Positions 1 to 11,265 of a DNA stretch of 37,500 nucleotides are shown here, piece after piece; the stretch's first letter is position 1, and every line of letters begins with the position of its first letter. The notes under the pieces are model-generated. The model had not been told where the DNA came from. It saw only the letters and a list, made by a program, of their open reading frames with translations, and ran no database searches. Source of the DNA: Mesostigma viride (Eukaryota; Streptophyta; Mesostigmatophyceae; Mesostigmatales; Mesostigmataceae); the NCBI GenBank assembly GCA_009746045.1, contig RPFO01000466.1:52501-90000 (forward strand), read 5' to 3'. The position numbers and the translations under genes are program-made.

Positions 1-3000
1 GCCTCTGCCACTCGCCCATTACCCTGCCACTGCCGCTGCCACTCGCCCATTACCCTGCCACTGCCGCTGCCACTCGCCCACTACCCTGCCACTGCCGCTG
101 CCACTCGCCCATTACCCTGCCACTGCCGCTGCCACTCGCCCATTATCCTGCCACTGCCGCTGCCACTCGCCCATTATCCTGCCACTGCCGCTGCCACTCG
201 CCCATTACCCTGCCACTGCCGCTGCCACTCGCCCATTATCCTGCCACTGCCGCTGCCACTCGCCCATTTTCCTGCCACTGCCGCTGCCACTCGCCCATTA
301 CCCTGCCACTGCCTCTGCCACTCGCCCATTTTCTTGCCACTGCCGCTGCCACTCGCCCATTACCCTGCCACTGCCGCTGCCACTCGCCCATTACCCTGCC
401 ACTGCCGCTGCCACTCGCCCATTACCCTGCCACTGCCGCTGCCACTCGCCCATTATCCTGCCACTGCCGCTGCCACTCGCCCATTTTCCTGCCACTGCCG
501 CTGCCACTCGCCCATTTTCCTGCCACTGCCTCTGCCACTCGCCCATTACCCTGCCACTGCCGCTGCCACTCGCCCATTACCCTGCCACTGCCGCTGCCAC
601 TCGCCCATTTTCCTGCCACTGCCTCTGCCACTCGCCCATTACCCTGCCACTGCCGCTGCCACTCGCCCATTACCCTGCCACTGCCGCTGCCACTCGCCCA
701 TTACCCTGCCACTACCGCTGCCACTCGCCCACTACCCTGCCACTGCCGCTGCCACTCGCCCATTACCCTGCCACTGCCGCTGCCACTCGCCCATTACCCT
801 GCCACTGCCGCTGCCACTCGCCCATTACCCTGCCACTGCCGCTGCCACTTGCCCATTATCCTGCCACTGCCGCTGCCACTCGCCCATTACCCTGCCACTG
901 CCGCTGCCACTCGCCCATTACCCTGCCACTGCCGCTGCCACTCGCCCATTACCCTGCCACTGCCGCTGCCACTCGCCCATTACCCTGCCACTGCCGCTGC
1001 CACTCGCCCATTACCCTGCCACTGTCGCTGCCACTCGCCCATTTTCCTGCCACTGCCGCTGCCACTCGCCCATTTTCCTGCCACTGCCGCTGCCACTCGC
1101 CCATTTTCCTGCCACTGCCGCTGCCACTCGCCCATTTTCCTGCCACTGCCGCTGCCACTCGCCCATTATCCTGCCACTGCCGCTGCCACTCGCCCATTTT
1201 CCTGCCCCTGCCGCTGCCACTCGCCCATTACCCTGCCGTTGCCGCTGCCACTCGCCCATTACCCTGCCACTGCCGCTGCCACTCGCCCACTACCCTGCCA
1301 CTGCCGCTGCCACTCGCCCATTACCCTGCCACTGCCGCTGCCACTCGCCCATTACCCTGCCACTGCCGCTGCCACTCGCCCATTATCCTGCCACTGCCGC
1401 TGCCACTCGCCCATTATCCTGCCACTGCCGCTGCCACTCGCCCATTACCCTGCCACTGCCGCTGCCACTCGCCCATTACCCTGCCACTGCCGCTGCCACT
1501 CGCCCATTTTCCTGCCACTGCCGCTGCCACTCGCCCATTACCCTGCCACTGCCGCTGCCACTCGCCCATTACCCTGCCACTGCCGCTGCCACTCGCCCAT
1601 TTTCCTGCCACTGCCTCTGCCACTCGCCCATTACCCTGCCACTGCCGCTGCCACTCGCCCATTACCCTGCCACTGCCGCTGCCACTCGCCCATTACCCTG
1701 CCACTGCCGCTGCCACTCGCCCATTTTCCTGCCACTTTCGCTGCCACTCGCCCATTACCCTGCCACTGCCGCTGCCACTCGCCCATTATCCTGCCACTGC
1801 CGCTGCCACTCGCCCATTACCCTGCCACTGCCGCTGCCACTCGCCCATTTTCCTGCCACTGCCTCTGCCACTCGCCCATTACCCTGCCACTGCCGCTGCC
1901 ACTCGCCCATTACCCTGCCACTGCCGCTGCCACTCGCCCATTACCCTGCCACTACCGCTGCCACTCGCCCATTACCCTGCCACTGCCGCTGCCACTCCCC
2001 CATTATCCTGCCACTGCCGCTGCCACTCGCCCATTATCCTGCCACTGCCGCTGCCACTCGCCCATTATCCTGCCACTGCCGCTGCCACTCGCCCATTACC
2101 CTGCCACTGCCGCTGCCACTCGCCCATTACCCTGCCCCTGCCGCTGCCACTCGCCCATTACCCTGCCACTGCCGCTGCCACTTGCCCATTTTCCTGCCAC
2201 TGTCGCTGCCACTCGCCCATTACCCTGCCACTGCCGCTGCCACTCGCCCATTTTCCTGCCACTGCCACTGCCACTCGCCCATTATCCTGCCACTGCCGCT
2301 GCCACTCGCCCATTTTCCTGCCACTGCCGCTGCCATTCGCCCATTATCCTGCCACTGCCGCTGCCACTCGCCCATTATCCTGCCACTGCCGCTGCCACTC
2401 GCCCATTACCCTGCCACTGCCGCTGCCACTCGCCCATTACCCTGCCACTGCCGCTGCCACTCGCCCATTACCCTGCCACTGCCGCTGCCACTCGCCCATT
2501 TTCCTGCCACTGTCGCTGCCACTCGCCCATTACCCTGCCACTGCCGCTGCCACTCGCCCATTTTCCTGCCACTGCCGCTGCCACTCGCCCATTACCCTGC
2601 CACTACCGCTGCCACTCGCCCATTTTGCTGCCACTGCCGCTGCCACTCGCCCATTACCCTGCCACTGCCTCTGCCACTCGCCCATTACCCTGCCACTGCC
2701 GCTGCCACTCGCCCATTACCCTGCCACTGCCGCTGCCACTCGCCCATTACCCTGCCACTGCCGCTGCCACTCGCCCATTATCCTGCCACTGCCGCTGCCA
2801 CTCGCCCATTATCCTGCCACTGCCGCTGCCACTCGCCCATTACCCTGCCACTGCCGCTGCCACTCGCCCATTACCCTGCCACTGCCGCTGCCACTCGCCC
2901 ATTACCCTGCCACTGCCGCTGCCACTTGCCCATTTTCCTGCCACTGTCGCTGCCACTCGCCCATTTTCCTGCCACTGCCGCTGCCACTCGCCCATTTTCC

Positions 3001-5361
3001 TGCCACTGCCGCTGCCACTCGCCCATTACCCTGCCACTGCCTCTGCCACTCGCCCATTTTCCTGCCACTGCCGCTGCCACTCGCCCATTACCCTGCCACT
3101 GCCTCTGCCACTCGCCCATTACCCTGCCACTGCCGCTGCCACTCGCCCATTTTCCTGCCACTGCCGCTGCCACTCGCCCATTACCCTGCCACTGCCGCTG
3201 CCACTCGCCCATTTTCCTGCCACTGTCGCTGCCACTCGCCCATCACCCTGCCACTGCCGCTGCCACTCGCCCATTATCCTGCCACTGCCGCTGCCACTCG
3301 CCCATTACCCTGCCACTGCCGCTGCCACTCGCCCATTTTCCTGCCACTGCCTCTGCCACTCGCCCATTACCCTGCCACTGCCGCTGCCACTCGCCCATTA
3401 CCCTGCCACTGCCGCTGCCACTCGCCCATTATCCTGCCACTGCCGCTGCCACTCGCCCATTACCCTGCCACTGCCGCTGCCACTCGCCCATTACCCTGCC
3501 ACTGCCTCTGCCACTCGCCCATTATCCTGCCACTGCCGCTGCCACTCGCCCATTATCCTGCCACTGCCACTGCCACTCGCCCATTACCCTGCCACTGCCG
3601 CTGCCACTCGCCCATTATCCTGCCACTGCCGCTGCCACTCGCCCATTACCCTGCCACTGCCACTGCCTCTGCCACTCGCCCATTACCCTGCCACTGCCGC
3701 TGCCACTCGCCCATTACCCTGCCACTGCCGCTGCCACTCGCCCATTACCCTGCCACTGCCACTGCCACTCGCCCATTATCCTGCCACTGCCGCTGCCACT
3801 CGCCCATTTTCCTGCCACTGCCGCTGCCACTCGCCCATTACCCTGCCACTGCCGCTGCCACTCGCCCATTATCCTGCCACTGCCGCTGCCACTCGCCCAT
3901 TACCCTGCCACTGCCGCTGCCACTCGCCCATTACCCTGCCACTGCCGCTGCCACTCGCCCATTATCCTGCCACTGCCGCTGCCACTCGCCCATTACCCTG
4001 CCACTGCCGCTGCCACTCGCCCATTACCCTGCCCCTGCCGCTGCCACTCGCCCATTACCCTGCCACTGCCACTGCCACTCGCCCATTATCCTGCCACTGC
4101 CGCTGCCACTCGCCCATTACCCTGCCACTGCCACTGCCGCTGCCACTCGCCCATTACCCTGCCACTGCCGCTGCCACTCGCCCATTATCCTGCCACTGCC
4201 GCTGCCACTCGCCCATTACCCTGCCACTGCCGCTGCCACTCGCCCATTATCCTGCCACTGCCGCTGCCACTCGCCCATTACCCTGCCACTGCCGCTGCCA
4301 CTCGCCCATTACCCTGCCACTGCCTCTGCCACTCGCCCATTATCCTGCCACTGCCGCTGCCACTCGCCCATTATCCTGCCACTGCCACTGCCACTCGCCC
4401 ATTACCCTGCCACTGCCGCTGCCACTCGCCCATTATCCTGCCACTGCCGCTGCCACTCGCCCATTACCCTGCCACTGCCACTGCCTCTGCCACTCGCCCA
4501 TTACCCTGCCACTGCCGCTGCCACTCGCCCATTACCCTGCCACTGCCGCTGCCACTCGCCCATTACCCTGCCACTGCCACTGCCACTCGCCCATTATCCT
4601 GCCACTGCCGCTGCCACTCGCCCATTATCCTGCCACTGCCGCTGCCACTCGCCCATTACCCTGCCACTGCCGCTGCCACTCGCCCATTATCCTGCCACTG
4701 CCGCTGCCACTCGCCCATTACCCTGCCACTGCCGCTGCCACTCGCCCATTACCCTGCCACTGCCGCTGCCACTCGCCCATTATCCTGCCACTGCCGCTGC
4801 CACTCGCCCATTACCCTGCCACTGCCGCTGCCACTCGCCCATTACCCTGCCCCTGCCGCTGCCACTCGCCCATTACCCTGCCACTGCCACTGCCACTCGC
4901 CCATTATCCTGCCACTGCCGCTGCCACTCGCCCATTACCCTGCCACTGCCACTGCCGCTGCCACTCGCCCATTACCCTGCCACTGCCGCTGCCACTCGCC
5001 CATTATCCTGCCACTGCCGCTGCCACTCGCCCATTACCCTGCCACTGCCGCTGCCACTCGCCCATTACCCTGCCACTGCCGCTGCCACCCGCCCATTATC
5101 GTGCCACTGCCGCTGCCACTCGCCCATTACCCTGCCACTGCCACTGCCGCTGCCACTCGCCCATTATCCTGCCACTGCCTCTGCCACTCGCCCATTATCC
5201 TGCCACTGCCGCTGCCACTCGCCCATTATCCTGCCACTGCCGCTGCCACTCGCCCATTACCCTGCCACTGCCGCTGCCACTCGCCCATTACCCTACCACT
5301 TCCACTGCCACTCGCCCATTACCCTGCCACTGCCGCTGCCACTCGCACATTATCCTGCCAC
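1..5361. repeat. 31-bp minisatellite array, about 170 copies
   Basis: Head-to-tail 31-bp units with core ACTCGCCCATTACCCTG followed by CCACTGCCGCTG. Three main variants differ at the ATTACCC / ATTATCC / ATTTTCC site. Some units carry a 6-bp CACTGC insertion and become 37 bp. The array begins before the window and ends in degenerate units at about 5361. Since 31 is not a multiple of 3, each frame cycles through all three phases of the unit, and none holds a stop; this explains long open frames of Pro/Leu/Ala/Cys-rich nonsense on the plus strand. The array is probably intronic: the exon at 5985 opens in the middle of a conserved domain whose first half is not found between the array and that exon. 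Confidence 0.95.
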
Positions 5362-5984
5362 CTTAATTAAACCCATGGCCTTCTCTTTTGCCCTTATGCA
5401 CGCTGGGTTTCCAGAACACTCGTCGTATGATGCCACGAGCGCATGCGGGGGTGTCAGGTGCTGGCACCCCACCACCCCTTTTGCCCCCGTTGCCCTGTTG
5501 CTGTGGTAGCTTGCATGCGTCACATCACGATGGTGTCCGCACGATGGTCATGGGCAGGGCCCGTCCGCAGGCGGGTGGCGGTGGTAATCGAGACCGCCGT
5601 GGCTGGCTAGTGCGTGGCGTGGCTGGCTAGCAGGCCGTGGCGCGTGTGGAGAAGGGTTGGCATGCGTTGGCAGTAGCAAGGTACACCGGACAATGCGAGG
5701 GTACGTCGGGCAGTAGCGGGGCGGTCGTGTGCAACGCCCTCACCAGCTGGCATCGAGTTCCAGGGAAAGCTCGGCGCGACGCATGTGTGGGGCGTATGGT
5801 GGAGGCGAGAAGTGCGCGGTGGTGCCGTGAGAACACCGCACCCATCCTCTTTATTCCACCAGTGCTCTGGCTACGCCTCCTGGCCCGTAACGCCCATCCC
5901 CTTGCACGACACTGCCCCTTGCTCGACACTGCCTTGCCCTGCCCCCTGCATGTGCGTGTCGCCCCGCTCTTTCGCTGCCCCCAG
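5362..5984 (+). other. Intron tail between array and first visible exon
   Basis: About 620 bases with no recognisable coding block. I searched it for the first half of the TIGR01589 domain and did not see it. It ends in a pyrimidine-rich tract and a CAG acceptor at 5982-5984. A short TTAATTAAA remnant at about 5364-5371 looks like a LINE tail scrap. Confidence 0.5.
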
Positions 5985-6335
5985 TCTGGCAGAAGCTGGA
6001 GGAGCAGAATCCGGACTTCTTCCGCACCTACCACCTGCGCGTGCGTTTGCGCGACCAGATCGTGGCCTTTAACAACCTGCTCGACGCGCAGGTGGACCTC
6101 ATGCGCGGCACGGGCATGCTGCCGCCGCAACCGCAGCAGGGGGGGGGCATACACGGGGGAGGGCAGGGGGGGCCAGCGGCGGCGGCCCCCGGAGTGCCCG
6201 TCGGCGCGGGGAACGGGGGCATGGTCCACGCGGCGCCACCTGGCATGGCGGGTAACCACCTGCTGCGGCCGCCTGTGGCGGGCACACCGGCGACTGCGGG
6301 GTCTTCAGGCTATGCGTTCCAAGGCAACATGCAAA
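5985..6335 (+). CDS. TIGR01589-domain gene, exon with domain C-half
   Basis: The acceptor is CAG at 5982-5984. The exon opens with two bases (TC) that complete a Val codon before Trp. The donor is GTAAGG at 6336. It encodes about 45 residues of conserved helix-rich domain, then Gly/Ala/Pro-rich sequence. Confidence 0.8.
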
Positions 6336-9300
6336 GTAAGGAGCAAAGGGAGGTGGTCAAGCGGTGGAGGATGGGGAGGTGGTCAAGCGGTGGAGGATGG
6401 GGAGGTGGTCAAGCGGTGGAGGATGGGGAGGTGGTCAAGCGGTGGAGGATGGGGAGGTGGTCAAGCGGTGGAGGATGGGGAGGTGGTCAAGCGGTGGAGG
6501 ATGGGGAGGTGGTCAAGCGGTGGAGGATGGGGAGGTGGTCAAGCGGTGGAGGATGGGGAGGTGGTCAAGCGGTGGAGGATGGGGAGGTGGTCAAGCGGTG
6601 GAGGATGGGGAGGTGGTCAAGCGGTGGAGGATGGGGAGGTGGTCAAGCGGTGGAGGATGGGGAGGTGGTCAAGCGGTGGAGGATGGGGAGGTGGTCAAGC
6701 GGTGGAGGATGGGGAGGTGGTCAAGCGGTGGAGGATGGGGAGGTGGTCAAGCGGTGGAGAATGGGGAGGTGGTCAAGCGGTGGAGGATGGGGAGGTGGTC
6801 AATGGAGGATGGGGAGGTGGTCAAGCGGTGGAGGATGGGGAGGTGGTCAAGCGGTGGAGGATGGGGAGGTGGTCAAGCGGTGGAGGATGGGGAGGTGGTC
6901 AAGCGGTGGAGGATGGGGAGGTGGTCAAGCGGTGGAGGATGGGCCGGTGTCAGGTGCAGATCTCAGGAAGCCGGTGGAGGGGGATGGGCGGGAGGCGCGG
7001 TCATGTGGGTGTGGTGCGTGTGTATTACTCCACCTTGGCATTCTGGTGGATTAATTAATTCATTAATTAAACTCGTGCTCCCGTTGGATTTGGCATTCTG
7101 GCGGATGCTGGCTTGTTTGGCGTGAGGGAGCCACCACGGTCTGTTCGTGTGGCCTTGTGCAGGTAGGGTGTGTTGCGGCTGGGGTCGGCGCGTGCAGCAC
7201 CCTCCTACAGGGAGGTAAGGGGTTGTTGCGCTGGGGGGCATGGATGGGATGTTTACTGGAAGGTGGGTGGGTGGGGGCGGGCATGCAACCCTGAGCTATT
7301 TTGCTGTGTGCGTGCTTGTGCCTTATGTCTCAGATGGGCCCACGCATGCGCGCGTGTGGGTAGGTACGGATCGTTGTTCATGCCCACAATTCGCCCCCTC
7401 GGTGTGTGTGGTGCGCGTGCCCCCCAGTGTTGCCGGGCCAGCCGCAGGCCTCGCCAGCAGGGCAAATCCCGCAGGGGCCTGCAACGCCCGTCGGTCAACC
7501 GGCCGGCAACGCGCCCGTCATGCTGATGCAGCCACCCTCGTCGTCGCCGGCGGTGCCCATGTCGCAGCCGATGGGTGCGGCATACGCGGGTGGTCCGCTG
7601 GGCGCGCCGCTGTCCCAGGCCGCACCGCCGCAGCCAACCGCGCCGCATGGGGCTGCAACGATGGGGGGCAACGTAAACGGGGCCATGCGGCAGCCCCCGC
7701 CGCCACAGCCAGGGCAGGGGGCCAAGCCGGTCGTGGGTATCCCGATGGGCATGCCGGGGGTACAGGGGGTGGCAGCCAACGCCCGTGGCATGCCGCTGGC
7801 GGCGCCCTGTGGGCCCAAGGGCAAGCAACCGCCTGGTGCCGCTCCGTTCCCGCAGCCCGCGCAGCCGTCAATGGTGCCCCATGGGGGGGGTGCACCCTCC
7901 CCGCAGGCCAAGCGTGTGAAGATGCAGGTGGGGCCGGGCCAAGCGCCGCAGCCGCTGCACCTGCAGGGGAGCGGGGGGCCCGCCCCATCGCACTCCCAGC
8001 CCCTGGATGCCCGGTTCGGCGTGGCACCGGGGTCCGGTCCCATGGGCTTGCCGGATGCCGGTGGGCTCGGGGCCACCATCAACAACGGTACCGTGCCGGG
8101 CGGTGGCATGCTGCCCCTGTGCGACGAGGGGGACGGCGCGGCTGTGAAGCTGGAGGCGGGCGGCAGCAGCAAGGGGGGGTTCCTCCCCTCGGCGCTCCCC
8201 CCCTTGTCGCTCGCTTCTCTAGACGCCCACGTGGCGGACAGCCCCTCCTCCTTCATGGTGCTGCCAGAGGCGGCCACTGGCGTGGGCGACGGTTTCCATG
8301 CGGTGGGGGGCGACGATGACGCCAACGGGGCGGACGAGCTGGGTGCCGAGATCGGTCGGCTGTTCCATGAGGCGCGAGGGGCGGGCGACAGTGATGGGGA
8401 GGACCGGCACGGGACAGGTGGCGCGCGCCCACCGCTGGCCGCGCATCCAGGGGGAAGCGCCGGCAAGGGGGGCGGTGGGGGCAGCGGCAGCCTGCAGGGC
8501 ATGCCCCGCAACTTCAGCCTGTCAGACCTGAACGGTGCGTGCGCTGGCACCACAGCGCGTCACCTGGCATGATGTCGGCGAGAAGCTGGCTGGCTGGTTG
8601 GCAGCAGAGGGGGCGGGCGGCTTGGGAGGTTGCCATGGTTGCATGGCCAGGGTTTCTAGAGTCATGATCAGGCACATGTGTGCACCATGGTCAACTGTTG
8701 GCTGCCATGCTGCCGTCCTGGACTTGTTGCCGTCACACCCTCCCCCTGCTTGGCTAGTTGCACATCAACTCCCCACCTGTGCGTCTCCAACAGTCCCCTG
8801 CCATGCTGCTTGGCCACATGGGCGGTGCGCCGAGCCATGTAGCAGTTGCAGGTGGTGCCTTGTGTCATTTGCATGCTGCTGTAGTCCGGTGGGCGGCGGC
8901 TGGCTTGTTGGCAGTGGGCGTGCAGGTGTGGGACAGCCGTCGCATGCACGATGTGGTAAGCGTCCTGCACTTATGCCTGACATGCCAAACCTCCCAAGGA
9001 AGGCTCTGCTGATCTGGCACGTGCTCACGACATGTGGGGCCCACGGCTCAGGACTGGCGGATGGTTCTCCCCCACCACCACCGTGCCCACATCAGCACAT
9101 ATTAGGAGGGCACAGCTCTCGCGGCAGGCGGGGGAGGGGGGGACCATTGCATGCTTGGTTAGGGAAAATTTGTTTGTGGTCTACCATTGGTTTAACATTG
9201 GTCTGGCACAGGTTTGGCATTGGTGTGCACTAGATTTGTCATTCGTTTACGATTATGTGGCACAGATCTGGCAAAGCTCTTTTGACTTGGTCTCACATCC

Positions 9301-10270
9301 GTCTCACATCGGTCCAGCATGGCTCCAACATGGGTCCAGCATGGCTCCAACATGGGTCTAACATGGCTCCAACATGGCTCCAACATGGCTCCATCATGGC
9401 TCCAACATGGCTCCAACATGGCTCCAACATGGCTCCAACATGGCTCTAACATGGCTCCAACATGGCTCCAACATGGCTCCAACATGGCTCCAACATGGCT
9501 CTAACATGGCTCCAACATGGCTCTAACATGGCTCCAACATGGCTCCAACATGGCTCCAACATGGCTCCAACATGGCTCCAACATGGCTCCAACATGGCTC
9601 CAACATGGCTCCAACATGGCTCCAACATGGCTCCAACATGGCTCCAACATGGCTCCAACATGGCTCCAACATGGCTCCAACATGGCTCCAACATGGCTCC
9701 AACATGGCTCCAACATGGCTCCAACATGGCTCCAACATGGCTCCAACATGGCTCCAACATGGCTCTAACATGGCTCCAACATGGCTCCAACATGGCTCCA
9801 ACATGGCTCCAACATGGCTCCAACATGGCTCCAACATGGCTCCAACATGGCTCCAACATGGCTCCAACATGGCTCCAACATGGCTCCAACATGGCTCCAA
9901 CATGGCTCCAACATGGCTCCAACATGGCTCTAACATGGCTCCAACATGGGTCTAACATGGCTCCAACATGGCTCTAACATGGCTCCAACATGGCTCTAAC
10001 ATGGCTCTAACATGGCTCCAACATGGCTCCAACATGGCTCCAACATGGCTCTAACATGGCTCCAACATGGCTCCAACATGGCTCCATCATGGCTCTAACA
10101 TGGCTCTAACATGGGTCCAGTGCCGTTGCCGTTGCGGTCTGGGCATCATGGCTGCGCGCGTGCAGCCGAGAGCAGCGGCCTGTTTGCGGGCCACGGGGGT
10201 CTGGGCCTGGACGGCAAGCATCTGGACGCGGACGGGATGGGATATGACCCGCTGGAGAAGGAGGCGCTCG
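5985..10270 (+). CDS. Plant-specific TIGR01589-domain protein, spliced, partial
   Basis: Three exons are supported: 5985-6335, 7428-8534 and 10166-10270 (1563 nt, 521 residues), all joined in phase 1 at GT-AG borders. The first exon encodes VWQKLEEQNPDFFRTYHLRV and goes on through RDQIVAFNNLLDAQ. This is the second half of the uncharacterised plant domain TIGR01589, whose members usually end in a WxKLEExNPxFFxxYxxRLxLxxQIxxFNxLLxxQ pattern. The rest is low-complexity Pro/Gln/Gly/Ala/Met, with an acidic patch (GGDDDANGADELGAEIGRLF) and a short FSLSDLN motif near the end of the second exon. Domain recognition is from memory of the family. The molecular function of the family is not known to me; the composition suggests a nuclear or regulatory protein, which is inference. 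The start codon and domain N-half lie upstream of the window, and the 3' end is unresolved. Confidence 0.75.
6350..6943 (+). repeat. 26-bp minisatellite in intron, about 23 copies
   Basis: G-rich 26-bp unit with core GGTGGTCAAGCGGTGGAGGA on the sense strand. It starts only 14 bases after the GTAAGG donor at 6336. One copy near 6800 lacks four bases (GCGG), and another near 6760 has GAGAATGG for GAGGATGG. Stop-free frames over it (WSSGGGWGGGQAVEDGEVV) are repeat artefacts. Confidence 0.95.
7035..7106 (-). mobile_element. Tiny LINE-A 3'-end insertion with 17-bp TSD
   Basis: TTGGCATTCTGGTGGAT at 7035-7051 and TTGGCATTCTGGCGGAT at 7090-7106 are 16/17 identical and flank a 38-bp insert. Read on the minus strand, the insert is the last bases of the LINE-A 3' end (CCAACGGGAGCACGAG) followed by a TTAATTAA tail. 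This is a severely 5'-truncated target-primed insertion inside the intron 6336-7427. Confidence 0.8.
7428..8534 (+). CDS. TIGR01589-domain gene, long low-complexity exon
   Basis: The acceptor CCCCCAG ends at 7427 and the donor GTGCGT starts at 8535. The exon joins in phase to the exons before and after. Its 369 residues are rich in Pro, Gln, Gly, Ala and Met, with a basic QAKRVKM patch, an acidic stretch near 8310-8360 and PRNFSLSDLN at the end. No catalytic domain is visible. Confidence 0.75.
8535..9305 (+). other. Intron, first half, no coding signal
   Basis: Begins with donor GTGCGT at 8535. It holds short imperfect repeats (GGCTGGCTGGTTGGCAG; TTTGGCATTGGT-type words at 9188-9230) but no supported gene. 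From about 9290 the phrases TCACATCCGTCTCACATCGG and CCAGCATGGCTCCAACATGG look like the ancestral, still irregular start of the 11-bp array. Confidence 0.5.
9306..10113 (+). repeat. 11-bp minisatellite in intron, about 73 copies
   Basis: The unit is ATGGCTCCAAC, with CTCTAAC, GGGTCTAAC and CCATC variants. It is stop-free in all three plus frames and at least three minus frames (MAPTWLQHGSN / MLEPCWSHVGA cycles), so open frames here are meaningless. It stops about 50 bases before the acceptor at 10164-10165. Confidence 0.95.
10166..10270 (+). CDS. TIGR01589-domain gene, third visible exon
   Basis: The acceptor GTGCAG ends at 10165 and the donor GTGGGT starts at 10271. In phase with the previous exon it reads AESSGLFAGHGGLGLDGKHL and ends ...GMGYDPLEKEAL. 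The reading frame across the junction (SLSDLN-A-ESSG) is open and in phase, which supports the model. There is no known motif. Confidence 0.65.
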
Positions 10271-11154
10271 GTGGGTGCTGCATGCGCGGCAGTGGGTGGC
10301 GGATGGGAGGGGCACTGGGTGCTGCATGGGCGGCAGTGGGTGGCGGATGGGAGGGGCACTGGGTGCTGCATGCGCGGCAGTGGGTGGCGGATGGGAGGGG
10401 CACTGGGTGCTGCATGCGCGGCAGTGGGTGGCGGATGGGAGGGGCACTGGGTGCTGCATGCGCGGCAGTGGGTGGCGGATGGGAGGGGCACTGGGTGCTG
10501 CATGCGCGGCAGTGGGTGGCGGATGGGAGGGGCACTGGGTGCTGCATGCGCGGCAGTGGGTGGCGGATGGGAGAGGCACTGGGTGCTGCATGCGCGGCAG
10601 TGGGTGGCGGACGGGAGGGGCACTGGGTGCTGCATGCGCGGCAGTGGGTGGCCGACGGGAGGGGCACTGGGTGCTGCATACGCGGCAGTGGGTGGCGGAC
10701 GGGAGGGGCACTGGGTGCTGCATACGCGGCAGTGGGTGGCAGATGGGAGGGGCACTGGGTGCTGCATGCGCGGCAGTGGGTGGCGGACGGGAGGGGCACT
10801 GGGTGCTGCATGCGCGGCAGTGGGTGGCGGACGGGAGGGGCACTGGGTGCTGCATACGCGGCAGTGGGTGGCGGATGGGAGGGGCACTGGGTGCTGCATG
10901 CGCGGCAGTGGGTGGCAGATGGGAGGGGCACCGGGTGCTGCATGCGCGGCAGTGGGTGGCGGATGGGAGGGGCACTGGGTGCTGCATGCGCGGCAGTGGG
11001 TGGCGGACGGGAGGGGCACTGGGTGCTGCATGCGCGGCAGTGGGTAGCGGATGGGAGGGGCACTGGGTGCTGCATGCGCGGCAGTGGGTGGCGGACGGGA
11101 GGGGCACTGGGTGCTGCATGCGCGGCAGTGGGTGGCGGACGGGAGGGGCACTGA
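10271..11154 (+). repeat. 44-bp minisatellite starting at the splice donor, about 20 copies
   Basis: The unit starts GTGGGTGCTGCATGCGCGGC and includes GTGGCGGATGGGAGGGGCAC. The first unit begins exactly at the donor GTGGGT of the exon ending at 10270. Every unit therefore carries a donor-like GTGGGT and an acceptor-like GCGGCAG. Point variants are CGG/CAG/CCG, GATGGG/GACGGG and GCGCGG/ATACGCGG. G-rich on the sense strand. Confidence 0.95.
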
Positions 11155-11182
11155 GTGATGTGCTCTTAGCCGTGGGTTGCAG

Positions 11183-11265
11183 ATGTCAGTGGTGATGGGC
11201 TAGGCGCGCGGTGGGTGCTTGGAGGTCTTGGGTTGGGTAAGGAGGTGAGGGGGGGCCGGTCTTGA
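11183..11265 (+). CDS. Possible terminal exon of TIGR01589-domain gene
   Basis: After the array there is an acceptor TTGCAG ending at 11182. Continuing in the phase set at 10270 gives Asp-Val-Ser-Gly-Asp-Gly-Leu-Gly and a stop (TGA) at 11263-11265. Internal donors at 11211 (GTGGGT) and 11237 (GTAAGG) make further splicing equally possible, so the gene end is not settled. Confidence 0.25.

Noticed and set aside
1-5361. CRISPR array
   Set aside because: The 31-bp units abut with no unique spacers, in a eukaryotic gene context.
1-5370. Open frames of more than 1500 codons (Pro/Leu/Ala/His/Cys-rich)
   Set aside because: They follow only from a stop-free 31-bp unit; two overlapping frames are equally long, and codon content cycles with the unit.
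5627-6287. Minus-strand open frames opposite the first exon
   Set aside because: Shadows of a G/C-rich exon whose plus-strand frame matches a known domain.
9306-11195. Open frames over the 11-bp and 44-bp arrays on both strands
   Set aside because: Repeat artefacts; open in nearly all frames, and they lie between in-phase exons as introns.
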